Shown: in pieces, positions 1 to 12,001 of the stretch
How positions within the stretch are numbered: the first letter of the stretch is position 1
Layout of the letters: every line of letters starts with the position of its first letter
From: Pseudomonas paraeruginosa PA7
Lineage (GTDB): Bacteria > Pseudomonadota > Gammaproteobacteria > Pseudomonadales > Pseudomonadaceae
DNA: 64,000 bases
Assembly: GCF_000017205.1 (NCBI RefSeq)
Contig: NC_009656.1
Location: forward strand, 1,244,001 to 1,308,000
Direction of reading: 5' to 3'
Made by a program: the position numbers and the translations under genes
The notes under the pieces: generated by a model
Database searches by the model: none
What the model saw: the letters and a program-made list of their open reading frames with translations, nothing else
What the model was told of the DNA's origin: nothing

Positions 1-870
1 GTCGCGGTCAAGGCCTGGGAAGCGCTGTCGAAGATCACCGGCCGCGAGCATGCCCACCTGGCGCTGCCCAAGGAAGACGAGAAGATCCGCTTCCGCGACA
101 TCCAGGTGCAGCCGCGCAAGATCATCTCCAGCCCGACCTGGTCCGGCCTCGAGGACGAGCACGTCAGCTACAACGCCGGCTACACCAACGTCCACGAGCT
201 GATCCCGTGGCGCACCATCACCGGTCGCCAGCAGTTCTACCAGGACCACCCGTGGATGCAGGCGTTCGGCGAAGGCTTCGTCAGCTACCGGCCGCCGGTC
301 AACACCCGGACCACCGAGAAGCTGTTGAACAGGAAGCCCAACGGCAACCCGGAGATCACCCTGAACTGGATCACCCCGCACCAGAAGTGGGGCATCCACT
401 CCACCTACAGCGACAACCTGCTGATGCTCACCCTGTCGCGCGGCGGTCCGATCATCTGGCTCAGCGAGCACGACGCGGCCAGGGCCGGGATCGTCGATAA
501 CGACTGGGTCGAGGTGTTCAACGCCAACGGCGCGGCGACCTGCCGCGCGGTGGTCAGCCAGCGGGTCAAGGACGGCATGGTGATGATGTACCACGCCCAG
601 GAACGCATCGTGAACGTACCCGGCAGCGAGACCACCGGCACCCGTGGCGGCCACCACAACTCGGTGACCCGCGTGGTGCTCAAGCCCACCCACATGATCG
701 GCGGCTACGCCCAGCAGGCCTGGGGCTTCAACTACTACGGCACGGTCGGCTGCAACCGCGACGAGTTCGTCGTGGTGCGCAAGATGAGCAAGGTCGACTG
801 GCTGGACGAACCCCGCCACGGCGGACTCGGCGGCGACGCCCTGCCGCAACCGCTGCCCCAGGACATTTGA
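1..870 (+). CDS. narG: Respiratory nitrate reductase alpha subunit, C-terminal part (5' end outside window)
   Basis: This is the last 289 codons of NarG, the molybdenum-bis-MGD catalytic subunit that reduces nitrate to nitrite on the cytoplasmic face of the membrane. The frame is open from base 1 and ends at TGA 868-870. The visible part is the C-terminal molybdopterin-dinucleotide-binding beta-barrel region of the DMSO reductase superfamily, with segments such as NWITPHQKWGIHSTYSDN and the GTRGGHHNSVTRV region that typify NarG tails. narH begins 11 bases later behind a GGAGAG ribosome site, so the genes are co-transcribed. In this species the nar operon is known to be driven from upstream of narK1 by Anr, NarL and Dnr; that promoter lies outside the window. 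Confidence 0.97.
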   Translation, partial: VAVKAWEALSKITGREHAHLALPKEDEKIRFRDIQVQPRKIISSPTWSGLEDEHVSYNAGYTNVHELIPWRTITGRQQFYQDHPWMQAFGEGFVSYRPPVNTRTTEKLLNRKPNGNPEITLNWITPHQKWGIHSTYSDNLLMLTLSRGGPIIWLSEHDAARAGIVDNDWVEVFNANGAATCRAVVSQRVKDGMVMMYHAQERIVNVPGSETTGTRGGHHNSVTRVVLKPTHMIGGYAQQAWGFNYYGTVGCNRDEFVVVRKMSKVDWLDEPRHGGLGGDALPQPLPQDI

Positions 871-881
871 GGAGAGACGCC

Positions 882-2423
882 ATGAAAATTCGTTCGCAAG
901 TCGGCATGGTGCTGAACCTCGACAAATGCATCGGTTGCCACACCTGCTCGATCACCTGCAAGAACGTCTGGACCAGCCGCGAAGGCATGGAGTACGCCTG
1001 GTTCAACAACGTCGAGACCAAGCCCGGAATCGGCTACCCGAAGGAATGGGAAAACCAGGAGAAGTGGAAGGGCGGCTGGGTGCGCGCGGCGGACGGTTCG
1101 ATCCGCCCGCGCATCGGCGGCAAGTTCCGCGTGCTGGCGAACATCTTCGCCAACCCGGACCTGCCCGAGATCGACGACTACTACGAACCGTTCGACTTCG
1201 ACTACCAGCACCTGCATACCGCGCCCAAGGCTGAACACCAGCCGGTGGCGCGCCCGCGCTCGCTGGTCTCCGGGCAGCGCATGGAGAAGATCGAGTGGGG
1301 CCCGAACTGGGAGGAGATCCTCGGCACCGAGTTCGCCAAGCGGCGCAAGGACAAGAACTTCGACCAGGTCCAGGCGGACATCTACGGTGAGTACGAGAAC
1401 ACCTTCATGATGTACCTGCCGCGCCTCTGCGAGCACTGCCTGAACCCGGCGTGCGTGGCGTCCTGCCCGAGCGGGGCGATCTACAAGCGCGAGGAGGACG
1501 GCATCGTCCTGATCGACCAGGACAAGTGCCGCGGCTGGCGGATGTGCATCTCCGGCTGCCCGTACAAGAAGATCTATTTCAACTGGAAGAGCGGCAAGTC
1601 CGAGAAGTGCATCTTCTGCTACCCGCGCATCGAGGCCGGCCAGCCCACCGTCTGCTCGGAGACCTGCGTCGGGCGCATCCGCTACCTCGGCGTGCTGCTC
1701 TACGACGCCGACCGCATCCACGAAGTGGCCAGTTGCGAGAACGAGCGCGAGCTGTACGAGAAGCAGCTGGAGATCTTCCTCGATCCGTTCGACCCGGCGG
1801 TGATCGCCCAGGCGCGCAAGGACGGGGTGGCCGACAGCGTCATCGAGGCGGCGCAGAAGTCGCCGGTGTACAAGCTGGCGATGGACTGGAAGCTGGCCCT
1901 GCCGCTGCACCCGGAATACCGCACGCTGCCGATGGTCTGGTACGTGCCGCCGCTGTCGCCGATCCAGAACGCCGCCGCCGAGGGGCACATCGGCAGCGAC
2001 GGGGTGATCCCGGACGTCGAGTCGCTGCGCATTCCCGTGCAGTACCTGGCCAACCTGCTCACCGCCGGCGACACCGCGCCGGTGCTGCTGGCGCTCAAGC
2101 GCCTGCTGGCGATGCGCGCCTACAAGCGCGCCGAGCACGTCGAAGGCCGCCAGGACCTGGAGGTGCTGGCCAAGGTCGGGTTGAGCGTGGAGCAGGTGGA
2201 GGAGATGTACCGCTACCTGGCCATCGCCAACTACGAGGATCGCTTCGTGATCCCCAGCGCGCACCGCGAGGAAGCGCTTTCCGATGCCTTCGCCGAGCGT
2301 TCCGGCTGCGGCTTCAGCTTCGGCAACGGCTGTTCCGGCGGCAGCAACTCCGCCGTCAACCTGTTCGGCGGCAAGCCGACCAACCGCCGCGACGTGATCC
2401 AGGTCGTGCAGATCCAGGAGTGA
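882..2423 (+). CDS. narH: Respiratory nitrate reductase beta subunit (Fe-S electron transfer)
   Basis: NarH carries electrons from the haem subunit NarI to NarG through four iron-sulfur clusters. The 513-residue product starts MKIRSQVGMVLNLDKC; this ATG follows GGAGAG at good spacing, whereas the in-frame extension five codons upstream lies inside the narG stop region. All four cysteine groups are visible: C16-x2-C19-x2-C22-x3-C26, then CEHCLNPACVASC, then CRGWRMCISGC in which Trp replaces one Cys (the [3Fe-4S] site typical of NarH), and CIFCYPRIEAGQPTVCSETC. The length matches the family. It lies between narG and narJ, with narJ starting five bases after its stop. Confidence 0.98.
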   Translation: MKIRSQVGMVLNLDKCIGCHTCSITCKNVWTSREGMEYAWFNNVETKPGIGYPKEWENQEKWKGGWVRAADGSIRPRIGGKFRVLANIFANPDLPEIDDYYEPFDFDYQHLHTAPKAEHQPVARPRSLVSGQRMEKIEWGPNWEEILGTEFAKRRKDKNFDQVQADIYGEYENTFMMYLPRLCEHCLNPACVASCPSGAIYKREEDGIVLIDQDKCRGWRMCISGCPYKKIYFNWKSGKSEKCIFCYPRIEAGQPTVCSETCVGRIRYLGVLLYDADRIHEVASCENERELYEKQLEIFLDPFDPAVIAQARKDGVADSVIEAAQKSPVYKLAMDWKLALPLHPEYRTLPMVWYVPPLSPIQNAAAEGHIGSDGVIPDVESLRIPVQYLANLLTAGDTAPVLLALKRLLAMRAYKRAEHVEGRQDLEVLAKVGLSVEQVEEMYRYLAIANYEDRFVIPSAHREEALSDAFAERSGCGFSFGNGCSGGSNSAVNLFGGKPTNRRDVIQVVQIQE

Positions 2424-2428
2424 GCGCC

Positions 2429-3169
2429 ATGAACGATCACAGCCAACTGTTCCGCCTGCTCGCCCTGCTGCTCGACTACCCGCGCGCCGAGCTGCGCGAG
2501 GAGAGCCTCGGCCTGCATGCGCTGATCCGCACCTGCGAACTGCCCGAAGCGCTGCGCGACGGCCTCGCGGCGCTGCTCAACGAGCTCGGCCAGGGCGACC
2601 TGCTGGACGTCCAGGCGCGCTACGACGGTCTCTTCGAACGCGGCCGCTCGGTCTCGCTGCTGCTCTTCGAGCACGTCCACGGCGAGAGCCGCGACCGTGG
2701 CCAGGCGATGGTCGACCTGCTCGACCGCTACACCCGGGCCGGCCTGCAGATCGACGTACCGGAGCTGCCGGACTACCTGCCGCTGTACCTCGAATACCTG
2801 TCGCTGCTGCCGTTCGCGGCGGCCAGCGAGGGGCTCGCCGAAGTGGCGCACATCCTCGGCCTGCTGGCGCTGCGCCTGGAGGAGCGCGGCAGCGCCTACG
2901 CGGCGATCTTCGAGGCGCTGCTGGAACTCGGCGGCGAACGCCCGGACCTCGGCACGTTGCGTCGCGACCAGGCCCAGGAACAGCGCGACGACAGCCTGGA
3001 AGCCATCGACCGGGCCTGGGAGGAAACCCCGGTGAGTTTCACCGATCCTGCCGGCGGTTGCCCGTCGAGCAGCGGCCGCCGTCCGACGGCGTCCACCGAA
3101 CAACCATTGCAATGGGTCGCCCAGCCGGTACCGCAGATGCAGTACCGCGCGGCCCGCGAAGGAGTCTGA
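2429..3169 (+). CDS. narJ: Nitrate reductase assembly chaperone (delta subunit)
   Basis: NarJ is a cytoplasmic system-specific chaperone that binds the NarG N terminus and supports molybdenum cofactor insertion and membrane docking; it is not part of the final enzyme. The 246-residue product begins [25 protein letters not shown], is highly helical and acidic, and contains the [19 protein letters not shown] segment typical of NarJ/NarW. Residues after about 190 ([16 protein letters not shown] onward) form a low-complexity tail. The ATG lies just after the narH stop, and narI starts two bases after this stop, consistent with translational coupling. Confidence 0.97.
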   Translation: MNDHSQLFRLLALLLDYPRAELREESLGLHALIRTCELPEALRDGLAALLNELGQGDLLDVQARYDGLFERGRSVSLLLFEHVHGESRDRGQAMVDLLDRYTRAGLQIDVPELPDYLPLYLEYLSLLPFAAASEGLAEVAHILGLLALRLEERGSAYAAIFEALLELGGERPDLGTLRRDQAQEQRDDSLEAIDRAWEETPVSFTDPAGGCPSSSGRRPTASTEQPLQWVAQPVPQMQYRAAREGV

Positions 3170-3171
3170 GC

Positions 3172-3855
3172 ATGTCGACCAATCTTCTGTTCTTCGGGAT
3201 CTATCCCTATGTCGCGCTGCTGATCTGCCTGGTCGGCAGCTGGGCGCGCTTCGACCTCTCGCAGTACACCTGGAAGGCCGGTTCCAGCCAGATGCTCAGC
3301 AAGAAGGGCATGCGGGTATACAGCAACCTGTTCCACGTCGGCGTGCTGTTCATCCTCGCCGGCCACTTCGTCGGCCTGCTGACCCCGGCCTCGGTCTACC
3401 ACCACCTGATCAGCACCGAGAACAAGCAACTGCTGGCGATGGTCTCCGGCGGCTTCTTCGGCGTGCTCTGCTTCATCGGCCTGAGCGGACTGATCCTGCG
3501 CCGCCTGACCGACGCGCGGGTGCGCGCCACCGGCAACGCCTCCGACCTGATGATCCTGCTGGTGCTCTACGCCCAGCTGATCCTCGGCCTCTCCACCATC
3601 GTCGCCTCGACCCATCACATGGACGGCTCGGTGATGGTGATGCTCGCCGACTGGGCCCAGGCCATCGTCACCCTGCGTCCGCTGGCGGCGGCCGAGGCCA
3701 TCGCGCCGGTGGGCCTGGTCTACAAGCTGCACGTCGGCCTGGGCCTGACCCTGTTCGTGCTGTTCCCCTTCACCCGCCTGGTGCACATCGTCAGCGTGCC
3801 GGTGTGGTACCTGGGCCGGCGCTACCAGATCGTGCGCCAGAAACGTCCTGCCTGA
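3172..3855 (+). CDS. narI: Respiratory nitrate reductase gamma subunit (cytochrome b)
   Basis: NarI is the membrane anchor that oxidises quinol at the periplasmic side and passes electrons through two b haems to NarH. The 227-residue product has five hydrophobic spans, beginning [21 protein letters not shown]. Histidines placed to bind haem are seen in [17 protein letters not shown] (span 2) and in [23 protein letters not shown] (span 5). The length is standard. The start follows GGAGTC and is preceded by narJ two bases away. This is the last structural subunit; a 54-base spacer leads to the PpiC gene. Confidence 0.98.
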   Translation: MSTNLLFFGIYPYVALLICLVGSWARFDLSQYTWKAGSSQMLSKKGMRVYSNLFHVGVLFILAGHFVGLLTPASVYHHLISTENKQLLAMVSGGFFGVLCFIGLSGLILRRLTDARVRATGNASDLMILLVLYAQLILGLSTIVASTHHMDGSVMVMLADWAQAIVTLRPLAAAEAIAPVGLVYKLHVGLGLTLFVLFPFTRLVHIVSVPVWYLGRRYQIVRQKRPA

Positions 3856-3909
3856 ACCCTGGGCGGCCGGCGCATCCGGCGCCGGCCCGCCGAACCGAGG
3901 TGATCGATC

Positions 3910-4728
3910 ATGAGTTGCTCCCACTACGAAGAACGCGTCGAGAAGGTCGAACTGCCGCAACTGAAGGTCAACGGCGTGGCCATCGGCGAAGACCTGCTGG
4001 CCCGCGAGCTGCAATACCACCCGGCGGACAGCTACGCGCTGGCGTTGGAGGCCGCCTGCCGTGCGCTGATCGTCCGCCAGTTGCTCCTGCAACGGGCCGA
4101 CGCGCTGGGCATCGAGGCCCGTTGCGAAGACGGCGAGACGCCGGAGGAGGCGCGTATCCGCCAATTGCTGGAGGAAGAGGTGCAGGTCCCGGAAGCCGAC
4201 GAAGACGCCTGCCGGACTTGGTACGCGGCCAATCCGGGGCGCCTGCTCGGTCCCTGGCGCCTGCAATTGCGCCATGTGCTGCTGGCCTGCGCGCCGGACG
4301 ACCTGGAAGGCCGCGAGACGGCGCGCAAGCAGGCCGCGGAGCTGCTCGACGAGCTGCGTGGGCATCCCGAGCGCTTCGTCGACCTGGCCCGGCGTTTCTC
4401 CGCCTGCCCGTCGAAGGAGGAGGGTGGCGACCTCGGCTGGATCGTGCCGGGGCAGACCGTCCCCGAATTCGAGAAGCGCCTGCTGCGTCGCGCGCCCGGG
4501 CTGCTGGAGCATCCGCTGGAAAGCCGCTATGGCCTGCATGTGGTGGAGCTGCTGGCGCGCGAGGGCGGCGAACCGCTCGGCTTCGACGCGGCCCGCGCGC
4601 AGATCGCCACGCACCTGCAGGCGCAGGTGTTGCAGCGAGCGGTGGGGCAGTACATCGGCGTGCTGGCGGGAGACGCCCGCATCGAGGGCTTCGCCTTCGA
4701 GGGCGCGGATGGGGCGCTGGTGCAATAG
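3910..4728 (+). CDS. PpiC/parvulin-type peptidyl-prolyl isomerase of the nar operon (NifM-like)
   Basis: A 272-residue protein with a parvulin domain at about residues 115-220: the [12 protein letters not shown] start, the [37 protein letters not shown] core and the [11 protein letters not shown] end are diagnostic for PpiC isomerases. The N-terminal part (about 15-110) resembles the helical NifM/SurA-like chaperone region. No signal peptide is seen, so it probably acts in the cytoplasm, where NarG and NarH are assembled. Its place between narI and moaA1 suggests a folding role for nitrate reductase; that role is inferred from context. It corresponds to PAO1 PA3871 from memory. Confidence 0.9.
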   Translation: MSCSHYEERVEKVELPQLKVNGVAIGEDLLARELQYHPADSYALALEAACRALIVRQLLLQRADALGIEARCEDGETPEEARIRQLLEEEVQVPEADEDACRTWYAANPGRLLGPWRLQLRHVLLACAPDDLEGRETARKQAAELLDELRGHPERFVDLARRFSACPSKEEGGDLGWIVPGQTVPEFEKRLLRRAPGLLEHPLESRYGLHVVELLAREGGEPLGFDAARAQIATHLQAQVLQRAVGQYIGVLAGDARIEGFAFEGADGALVQ

Positions 4729-4784
4729 GTTTCGCCGCCGTTGTTTCCCTCTTCCTCCCGAACATCAACCGGAGTACCCAGGAC

Positions 4785-5774
4785 ATGACCGACTGGATCG
4801 ATGGCCAAGGCCGACAGATCGACTACCTGCGCCTGTCGGTCACCGACCGTTGCGACTTCCGCTGTGTCTACTGCATGGCCGAAGACATGCGCTTCCTGCC
4901 GCGCCAGCAGGTGCTGACCCTGGAGGAGATCGAGCGGGTCGCCCGGCTGTTCGTCGCCGGCGGCGTGCGCAAGCTGCGCCTGACCGGCGGCGAGCCGCTG
5001 GTGCGGCCCGGCATCGTCGGCCTGTGCGAGCGCCTGGCGGCGCTGCCGGGATTGCGCGAACTGTGCATGACCAGCAACGGCTCGCAACTGGTGCGCTACG
5101 CCCGGCCGTTGTACGACGCTGGCCTGGCGCGTCTGAACATCAGCCTCGACACCCTCGATCCGGCGCGTTTCCGGGCGATCACCCGCAACGGCGAGCTGGA
5201 CAAGGTGCTGGCCGGCATCGACGCCGCCCAGGCCGCCGGTTTCCGCCGGATCAAGCTGAACGCGGTGGTGATGAAGGGGCGCAATGCCGATGAAGTGCCG
5301 GCGCTGGTGGACTTCGCCATCGCCCGCGGCCTGGACATCAGCTTCATCGAGGAGATGCCGCTGGGCCAGGTCGGCCGCGAACGTGGCGAGAGCTTCTGCT
5401 CCAGCGACGAAGTACGCGCGCTGATCGCCCAGCGCCACGCCTTGCTCGACAGCGCCGAGCAGAGCGGCGGGCCGGCGCGCTACGTGCGCCTGGTCGAGCA
5501 TCCGCAGACACGCATCGGCTTCATCTCGCCGCACTCGCACAACTTCTGCGCCACCTGCAACCGCCTGCGCCTGACCGTCGAGGGCCGCCTGCTGCTGTGC
5601 CTCGGCCACGAGCATTCGCTCGACCTGCGCGCGCTGCTGCGCCGCCACCCACTGCACGACGGACCGTTGCTGGAAGCGATCGGCGAGGCGCTCCAGCGCA
5701 AGCCGGCGCGCCATGAATTCAGCGCCGCCGGCGAGGTGCAGGTGCTGCGCTTCATGAACATGAGCGGCGGCTGA
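4785..5774 (+). CDS. moaA1: GTP 3',8-cyclase (molybdenum cofactor biosynthesis protein A)
   Basis: MoaA is the radical-SAM enzyme that, with MoaC, turns GTP into cyclic pyranopterin monophosphate, the first step of molybdopterin synthesis. The 329-residue product has the radical-SAM cluster C23-x3-C27-x2-C30 ([11 protein letters not shown]), the [11 protein letters not shown] motif, and the second, GTP-binding cluster near the C terminus ([19 protein letters not shown]). It ends in Gly-Gly, needed for activity in this family. The ATG at 4785 is chosen because the protein then starts like other MoaA proteins. Placement at the end of the nar operon ties cofactor supply to nitrate reductase expression. 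Confidence 0.96.
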   Translation: MTDWIDGQGRQIDYLRLSVTDRCDFRCVYCMAEDMRFLPRQQVLTLEEIERVARLFVAGGVRKLRLTGGEPLVRPGIVGLCERLAALPGLRELCMTSNGSQLVRYARPLYDAGLARLNISLDTLDPARFRAITRNGELDKVLAGIDAAQAAGFRRIKLNAVVMKGRNADEVPALVDFAIARGLDISFIEEMPLGQVGRERGESFCSSDEVRALIAQRHALLDSAEQSGGPARYVRLVEHPQTRIGFISPHSHNFCATCNRLRLTVEGRLLLCLGHEHSLDLRALLRRHPLHDGPLLEAIGEALQRKPARHEFSAAGEVQVLRFMNMSGG

Positions 5775-5987
5775 GGCGACTCGGGGCGCCTCCAGCGGGC
5801 CTTCGCCAGCGGCCAGGGCGAGGCCGCTCTTCTGGTAGGTCACCAGGGTCTCGTCGCCGGTCTCGCTGCTGTACAGCTCGCCCCCGGAAAACATCACGGC
5901 ATAACCGTCGCAGGAACTGCGTGCGATCACCAAGCTGCGCCGCGCGTCCGGGTGGCCGGGCATGTCCAGACCGACCTGGTCCCGCAC
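5775..5987 (-). pseudogene. Possible minus-strand gene fragment next to moaA1
   Basis: The minus strand between the moaA1 stop and about 5987 (the frame stays open further upstream) reads as plausible protein, including SLVIARSSCDGYAVMFSGGE and TGDETLVTYQKSGLALA. The frame then runs on without a stop into sequence antisense to moaA1, so no natural C terminus is seen. I cannot assign a family. It may be the remains of a gene shortened when this junction formed, or a real gene whose tail overlaps moaA1 in antisense. Supporting but weak evidence is the lack of any plus-strand gene here. Confidence 0.3.
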
Positions 5988-6102
5988 GTCTCTCAGGCGC
6001 CCTTCGGTACTCGCGCTCGGCGCCGACCTGGGCGCGCTAGCTGGCGGAGCGCGGCTTGCGACGGGTAGCGAAGCCTTTCAAGGGCGTTGACGAAACGAAA
6101 AA

Positions 6103-6132
6103 ATCCCCGCGGCATGAGCGTGACGCGGGGAT
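6103..6132 (-). terminator. Orphan rho-independent terminator, minus strand
   Basis: A perfect 9-bp stem, ATCCCCGCG (6103-6111) with CGCGGGGAT (6124-6132), is followed on the minus strand by six T residues. It would end a transcript coming from higher coordinates, but no minus-strand gene remains between here and the plus-strand binding-protein gene at 6411. It looks like a leftover of a deleted or replaced gene. Confidence 0.7.
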
Positions 6133-6321
6133 CCAGGCGTAAATGGAGCCTTAACCGTGATAGCTGAAATGGAGCAGGGGTGTTGTCTGCTTGGCGGGAC
6201 ACCTCGCGGGGTGGCTGTGTATGGCTCAAGCCTAAGGCTCTCGGGCCGGCGGGCCTATTCCTCGAAGGAGGTAAGGAAGGGTGGCGGAGGAGGGACGGCG
6301 ATTGACGATGTGTACTTTTTG

Positions 6322-6334
6322 GTCCAGATTGGAC
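6322..6334. promoter_or_regulatory. Palindromic operator candidate (DauR site) upstream of the binding-protein gene
   Basis: GTCCA-GAT-TGGAC is a perfect 5-bp inverted repeat with a 3-base centre and flanking T/A tracts. The same GTCCA-N3-TGGAC arrangement occurs at 10046-10058 in front of dauB. The shared element in two promoters of one arginine-related module suggests control by one regulator, most simply DauR, encoded in the module. That assignment is inference. Confidence 0.55.
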
Positions 6335-6410
6335 GAAAAGTATAAAGACGGATCACCGTCTCTCCCCGCCCCGGTTCGAGGGCGGACCTTCGCCACCCCT
6401 GGAGTCGTCC

Positions 6411-7202
6411 ATGATCAAGTCGCTGAACACCAAGAACCTGCTGGGAGGCCTGCTGCTCGGCGTGCTCGCCAGCGGATCCGCCGTCGCCGCCGATGGCAAC
6501 CTGCGGATCGGCATCGAGGCCGCCTACCCGCCGTTTTCCTTCAAGACCCCCGAAGGCGAGCTGGCCGGCTTCGACTACGACATCGGCAATGCGCTGTGCG
6601 CGCAGATGCAGGTGAAGTGCCAGTGGATCGAGCAGGAGTACGACGGCCTGATCCCCTCGCTGAAAGTCCGCAAGATCGACGCCGCGCTGTCTTCCATCAC
6701 CATCACCGAGGAACGCCGGCGCTCGGTGGACTTCACCCGCAAGTACTACTTCACCCCGGGCCGCCTGGTGATGAAAGAGGGCGCCCAGCTCGACGACAGC
6801 TTCAGCCAGCTGGCCGGCAAGCGTATCGGCGTGCAGCGCGGCGCCACCGCCGACCGCTTCGCCAGCGCGGTGCTGGCCAAGGCCGGCGCCGAAGTGGTGC
6901 GCTACACCAGCCAGGACGAGATCTACCTGGACCTGGTGGCCGGCCGCCTGGACGCCACCTTCGCCGATTCCATCCCGCTGCAGACCGGCTTCCTCGACAC
7001 CCCGCGCGGCAAGGGCTACGCCTTCGTCGGGCCGGAGTTCAAGGACCCGAAACACTTCGGCGAGGGCGCCGGGATCGCGGTGCGCAAGGGCGATGCCGAA
7101 CTGCTCGGCAAGCTCAACGCGGCGATCGACGCGATCCGTGCCGACGGCACCTACAAGCGCATCGAGAGCAAGTACTTCAAGACCGACATCTACGGCGACT
7201 GA
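6411..7202 (+). CDS. Periplasmic basic-amino-acid-binding protein (ArgT/HisJ type)
   Basis: A 263-residue solute-binding protein of ABC family 3. Residues 1-27 form a signal peptide (basic start, hydrophobic [18 protein letters not shown], cleavage after AVAA). The mature part begins [37 protein letters not shown], the hallmark of HisJ/ArgT/LAO proteins; the [15 protein letters not shown] and [11 protein letters not shown] segments fit the same fold. No permease or ATPase gene is adjacent, so it probably delivers ligand to a transporter encoded elsewhere. Next to dauBAR, arginine or a related cation is the likely ligand. The ATG follows TGGAGTCGTCC. It matches PAO1 PA3865 from memory. Confidence 0.92.
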   Translation: MIKSLNTKNLLGGLLLGVLASGSAVAADGNLRIGIEAAYPPFSFKTPEGELAGFDYDIGNALCAQMQVKCQWIEQEYDGLIPSLKVRKIDAALSSITITEERRRSVDFTRKYYFTPGRLVMKEGAQLDDSFSQLAGKRIGVQRGATADRFASAVLAKAGAEVVRYTSQDEIYLDLVAGRLDATFADSIPLQTGFLDTPRGKGYAFVGPEFKDPKHFGEGAGIAVRKGDAELLGKLNAAIDAIRADGTYKRIESKYFKTDIYGD

Positions 7203-7225
7203 CCGCTCGCCGGCGGCGGCTGCTT

Positions 7226-7858
7226 TCAGTCGCCGCCTTCCTTCAGCTCCTTGAGGTGCTTGTAGACCGTCGCCCGGCCCATGTTCAGCACGTTGGCCAC
7301 ATAGTTGGCCGCGCTCTTGCCCTTGAACGCGCCCTCGGCGTGCAGGGCCAGCACCAGCTCGCGCTTGTGCTCGCGGGTCAGCAGGTTGAGGCCGAGCTGG
7401 CGCTGGCGCAGCCAGCCGTGCAGGAAGGTGTTGATGCGCTCCTGCCAGTCGTCGCGGAACAGCGCATCCGGTTGCGGAATCAGCTTGCTCGGCGAGAGGA
7501 ACAGGTCGAGCGCCGCCTTGGCGCTCTCGAACAGGCTGATGTTCAAGTTGATGCACAGCACCGCCAGCGGCTGGTCGGCGCCGTCGCGCAGAACGGTGCT
7601 GACCGAGCGGATCTTCTGCCCGTCCCAGTTGAGCTTCTCGTAAGGGCCGATGTTGCGCTCGTGGCTGCCGCCTTCGAGCATGTCTTCCAGCGCCGAATCG
7701 TCGCCGATCTCGCGCTTGGACAGGTTGTTGGCGATGTAGTCGACCCGCTGGCTGCGCAGATCGTGCAGGACCACTTCGGCGTGGGGGAAGAACAGGGTGG
7801 CGATGCCGTCGGCGATCGCCCGGTAGTTCTCCAGGCTGGGGTCTTGGCTCGGCTTCAT
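7226..7858 (-). CDS. dauR: Transcriptional regulator of the D-arginine dehydrogenase operon
   Basis: A 210-residue YheO/DauR-family regulator. The N-terminal two thirds form a PAS-like YheO sensor domain (ENYRAIADGIATLFFPHAEVVLHDL at the start), and the C terminus has a helix-turn-helix (GKSAANYVANVLNMGRATVYKHLKEL). The start is placed at the ATG giving MKPSQDPSLENY, because the 21-residue extension upstream is low-complexity. It is the last gene of dauB-dauA-dauR, 62 bases after dauA. In this species DauR is reported to repress the operon, with D-arginine or its product relieving repression; the two matching palindromes in this module are candidate binding sites. Confidence 0.9.
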   Translation of the reverse strand: MKPSQDPSLENYRAIADGIATLFFPHAEVVLHDLRSQRVDYIANNLSKREIGDDSALEDMLEGGSHERNIGPYEKLNWDGQKIRSVSTVLRDGADQPLAVLCINLNISLFESAKAALDLFLSPSKLIPQPDALFRDDWQERINTFLHGWLRQRQLGLNLLTREHKRELVLALHAEGAFKGKSAANYVANVLNMGRATVYKHLKELKEGGD

Positions 7859-7920
7859 GCGCAGGGGCTCTCGTGGGGCGGCGGGCGGGGCGAGTGTGCC
7901 GCAAACCCGCCGCCGGGTCA

Positions 7921-10059
<2,139 letters not shown>

Positions 10060-10129
10060 TTAAGGTATTGCCGGGCAAGCGCCGACCTGCCTCGATGACC
10101 GACGGCGGCACCTGCGTGTCGCAGAAACG

Positions 10130-10161
10130 AAAAAGGCGAAGCCGGATGGCTTCGCCTTTTT
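10130..10161 (-). terminator. Terminator downstream of rhlB (T and A tracts on both sides)
   Basis: Stem GGCGAAGCC (10135-10143) and GGCTTCGCC (10148-10156) with a 4-base loop, an A tract before and a T tract after. On the minus strand it lies 16 bases beyond the rhlB stop and ends that transcript. Its symmetry would also let it work on the plus strand. Confidence 0.85.
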
Positions 10162-10176
10162 TCTTCGCGCCTGTGT

Positions 10177-11718
10177 TCAGTGCTTGCGCGGTACCGGCTT
10201 GAGCAACTCGGCCGGCGGCATCTCGCAGGTGATCTTGCGGCCCAGCAGTTCTTCGATCGGCGGCAGGGCGAAGGCGTCGTCCTCGCCGGCGAAGCTGATC
10301 GAGGTGCCCGAGGCGCCGGCGCGGCCGGTACGGCCGATGCGGTGCACGTAGTCGTCCGGATCTTCCGGCAGGGTGAAGTTGATCACGTGGCTGATGCCGT
10401 CGATGTGGATGCCGCGGCCGGCCACGTCGGTGGCCACCAGTACGCGGATCTTGCCTTCGCGGAAGCCTTCCAGGGTGCGGATGCGCTTGTGCTGCGGCAC
10501 GTCGCCGGACATCTGGGCGGCGCTGATGCCGTCCTTGGTCAGGCGTTCCTCGATGCGGCGGACTTCGTCCTTGCGGTTGGCGAAGACCATCACCCGTTCC
10601 CAGTTGTTCTGCGCCACCAGGTTGTACAGCAGCTTGTACTTGTCGCTGCCGGCCACCGCATAGACGTGCTGCTCGACGGTGTCGCTGGCGACATTCTCCG
10701 GTTCGATCTCGACGATCGCCGGATCGACGGTCCACTGCTTGGCGAGGTTCATCACGTCGTCGGTGAAGGTCGCCGAGAACAGCAGGGTCTGGCGCTCGCC
10801 CTTGTGCGGGGTCTGCCGGATGATCTGCCGGACCTGCGGGATGAAGCCCATGTCGAGCATGCGGTCGGCTTCGTCGAGGACCATCACCTCGACCATGTCC
10901 AGGTGCACCTCGCCGCGCTGGTTGAAGTCCAGCAGGCGGCCGGGAGTAGCGACCAGGATGTCGCAGAAGCGCGCCTCCAGTTGCTTGAGCTGCTTGTCGA
11001 AGTCCATGCCGCCGACGAAGGTCATCACGTTCAGCCCGGTGTACTTGGTCAGCGCCGCGGCGTCCTTGGCGATCTGCACCACCAGTTCGCGGGTCGGGGC
11101 GATGATCAGTGCGCGCGGCTCGCCCATGTAGCGCTCTTTCGGCGGCGGGGTCTGCAGCAACTGGGTGATGATCGAGATGAGGAACGCGGCGGTCTTGCCG
11201 GTACCGGTCTGGGCGCGGCCGATGGCGTCCTGGCCGCGCAGGGTGAAGCCCAGTACCTGCGCCTGGATCGGCGTGCAGTAGGGGAAACCGAGGTCATGGA
11301 TGGCGTGCATCAGGCTCGGCGCGAGGTTGAAGTCGTGGAAGCGGGTCTTGCCTTCCTGCGGCTCGACCACGAAGTCTTCCAGCTTCCAGTTGTCCACCGG
11401 CTTCGGCTTGGCCGTGCGTTCGCGGCGCGGCTTGTCGCCGCGAGGCTTGCCGTCGCGGCCTTCTTTGGCGGCTGGCTTGGCGGGTTTCTCGCCTTTCTCG
11501 GCCCTGTCGGCCTTGTCGCCATGGCGCGGGCCGCCGGACTCGTTGTCGGCGCGCGGGGCGCGCGGCTTGCGTGGGCGTTTCTCGGACGGCTTGTCGCCGG
11601 TGGGGGCGGCGGTACCTTTCGCGGTAGCGCCGGCAGGGCCTTGCGGGACCGGGGAGGAACCGCTCTGCGGCTGGGTTCCGTCGGCCTTGCCGAAGATTTT
11701 CTTGAGTGCTTTGAGCAC
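10177..11718 (-). CDS. rhlB: ATP-dependent RNA helicase RhlB
   Basis: A DEAD-box RNA helicase, in other gammaproteobacteria a partner of RNase E in the degradosome. The product has a Lys/Arg/Pro/Gly-rich N-terminal region of about 150 residues, then the helicase core: the Q-motif region with [24 protein letters not shown] (motif I), [13 protein letters not shown] (Ia), [13 protein letters not shown] (II, DEAD), LFSATF (III) and [10 protein letters not shown] (VI). The start is uncertain because the frame is open to 11976. I place it at the GTG giving [14 protein letters not shown], a typical Pseudomonas RhlB beginning; the upstream part looks non-coding. Public records may use a shorter start. 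Confidence 0.88.
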
Positions 11719-12001
11719 GGCGATCTCGTAGTGGTTAAGGAATGAACGGGCGCCAGTGTAAAGCATGTTGCCAGCGGGGAGAAATCCATGCTTGGCCGAT
11801 ACCCTCCAGGCCTGGCGCCACGGGCCCCGGAGGGGCGTGCCGGGGTCCCCGGGATGGCGCCCGGCGGGCCCGGGGCGGCCACTCGGCGGCGCGCTACAAA
11901 AAGACAACGGTAGGCGACTGGCGAGGGTGGCATCTTCGGGGACGGTGCCGGAGCGATCCGGCGAGTGTCCGCTCACTCACCCACGGAAGAACAAGAAAAC
12001 C

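Larger units (their letters stand above)
5988..6410. other. Intergenic stretch without a convincing gene
   Basis: Apart from the orphan terminator and the operator-like palindrome at 6322-6334, no gene is convincing here. Short frames such as 5993-6229 on the minus strand are arginine- and proline-rich and run through the terminator. A short direct repeat, AAATGGAGC, occurs near 6142 and 6168. In PAO1 (from memory) the pyocin S4 gene and neighbours PA3866-PA3869 lie between moaA1 and the next binding-protein gene; they are absent here. Confidence 0.5.

Noticed and set aside
735..2264. Long minus-strand ORF antisense to narH (and similar long antisense frames elsewhere)
   Set aside because: High GC gives long open antisense frames; the translation is Val/Arg/Leu/His repeats without any family motif, and narH on the plus strand is certain.
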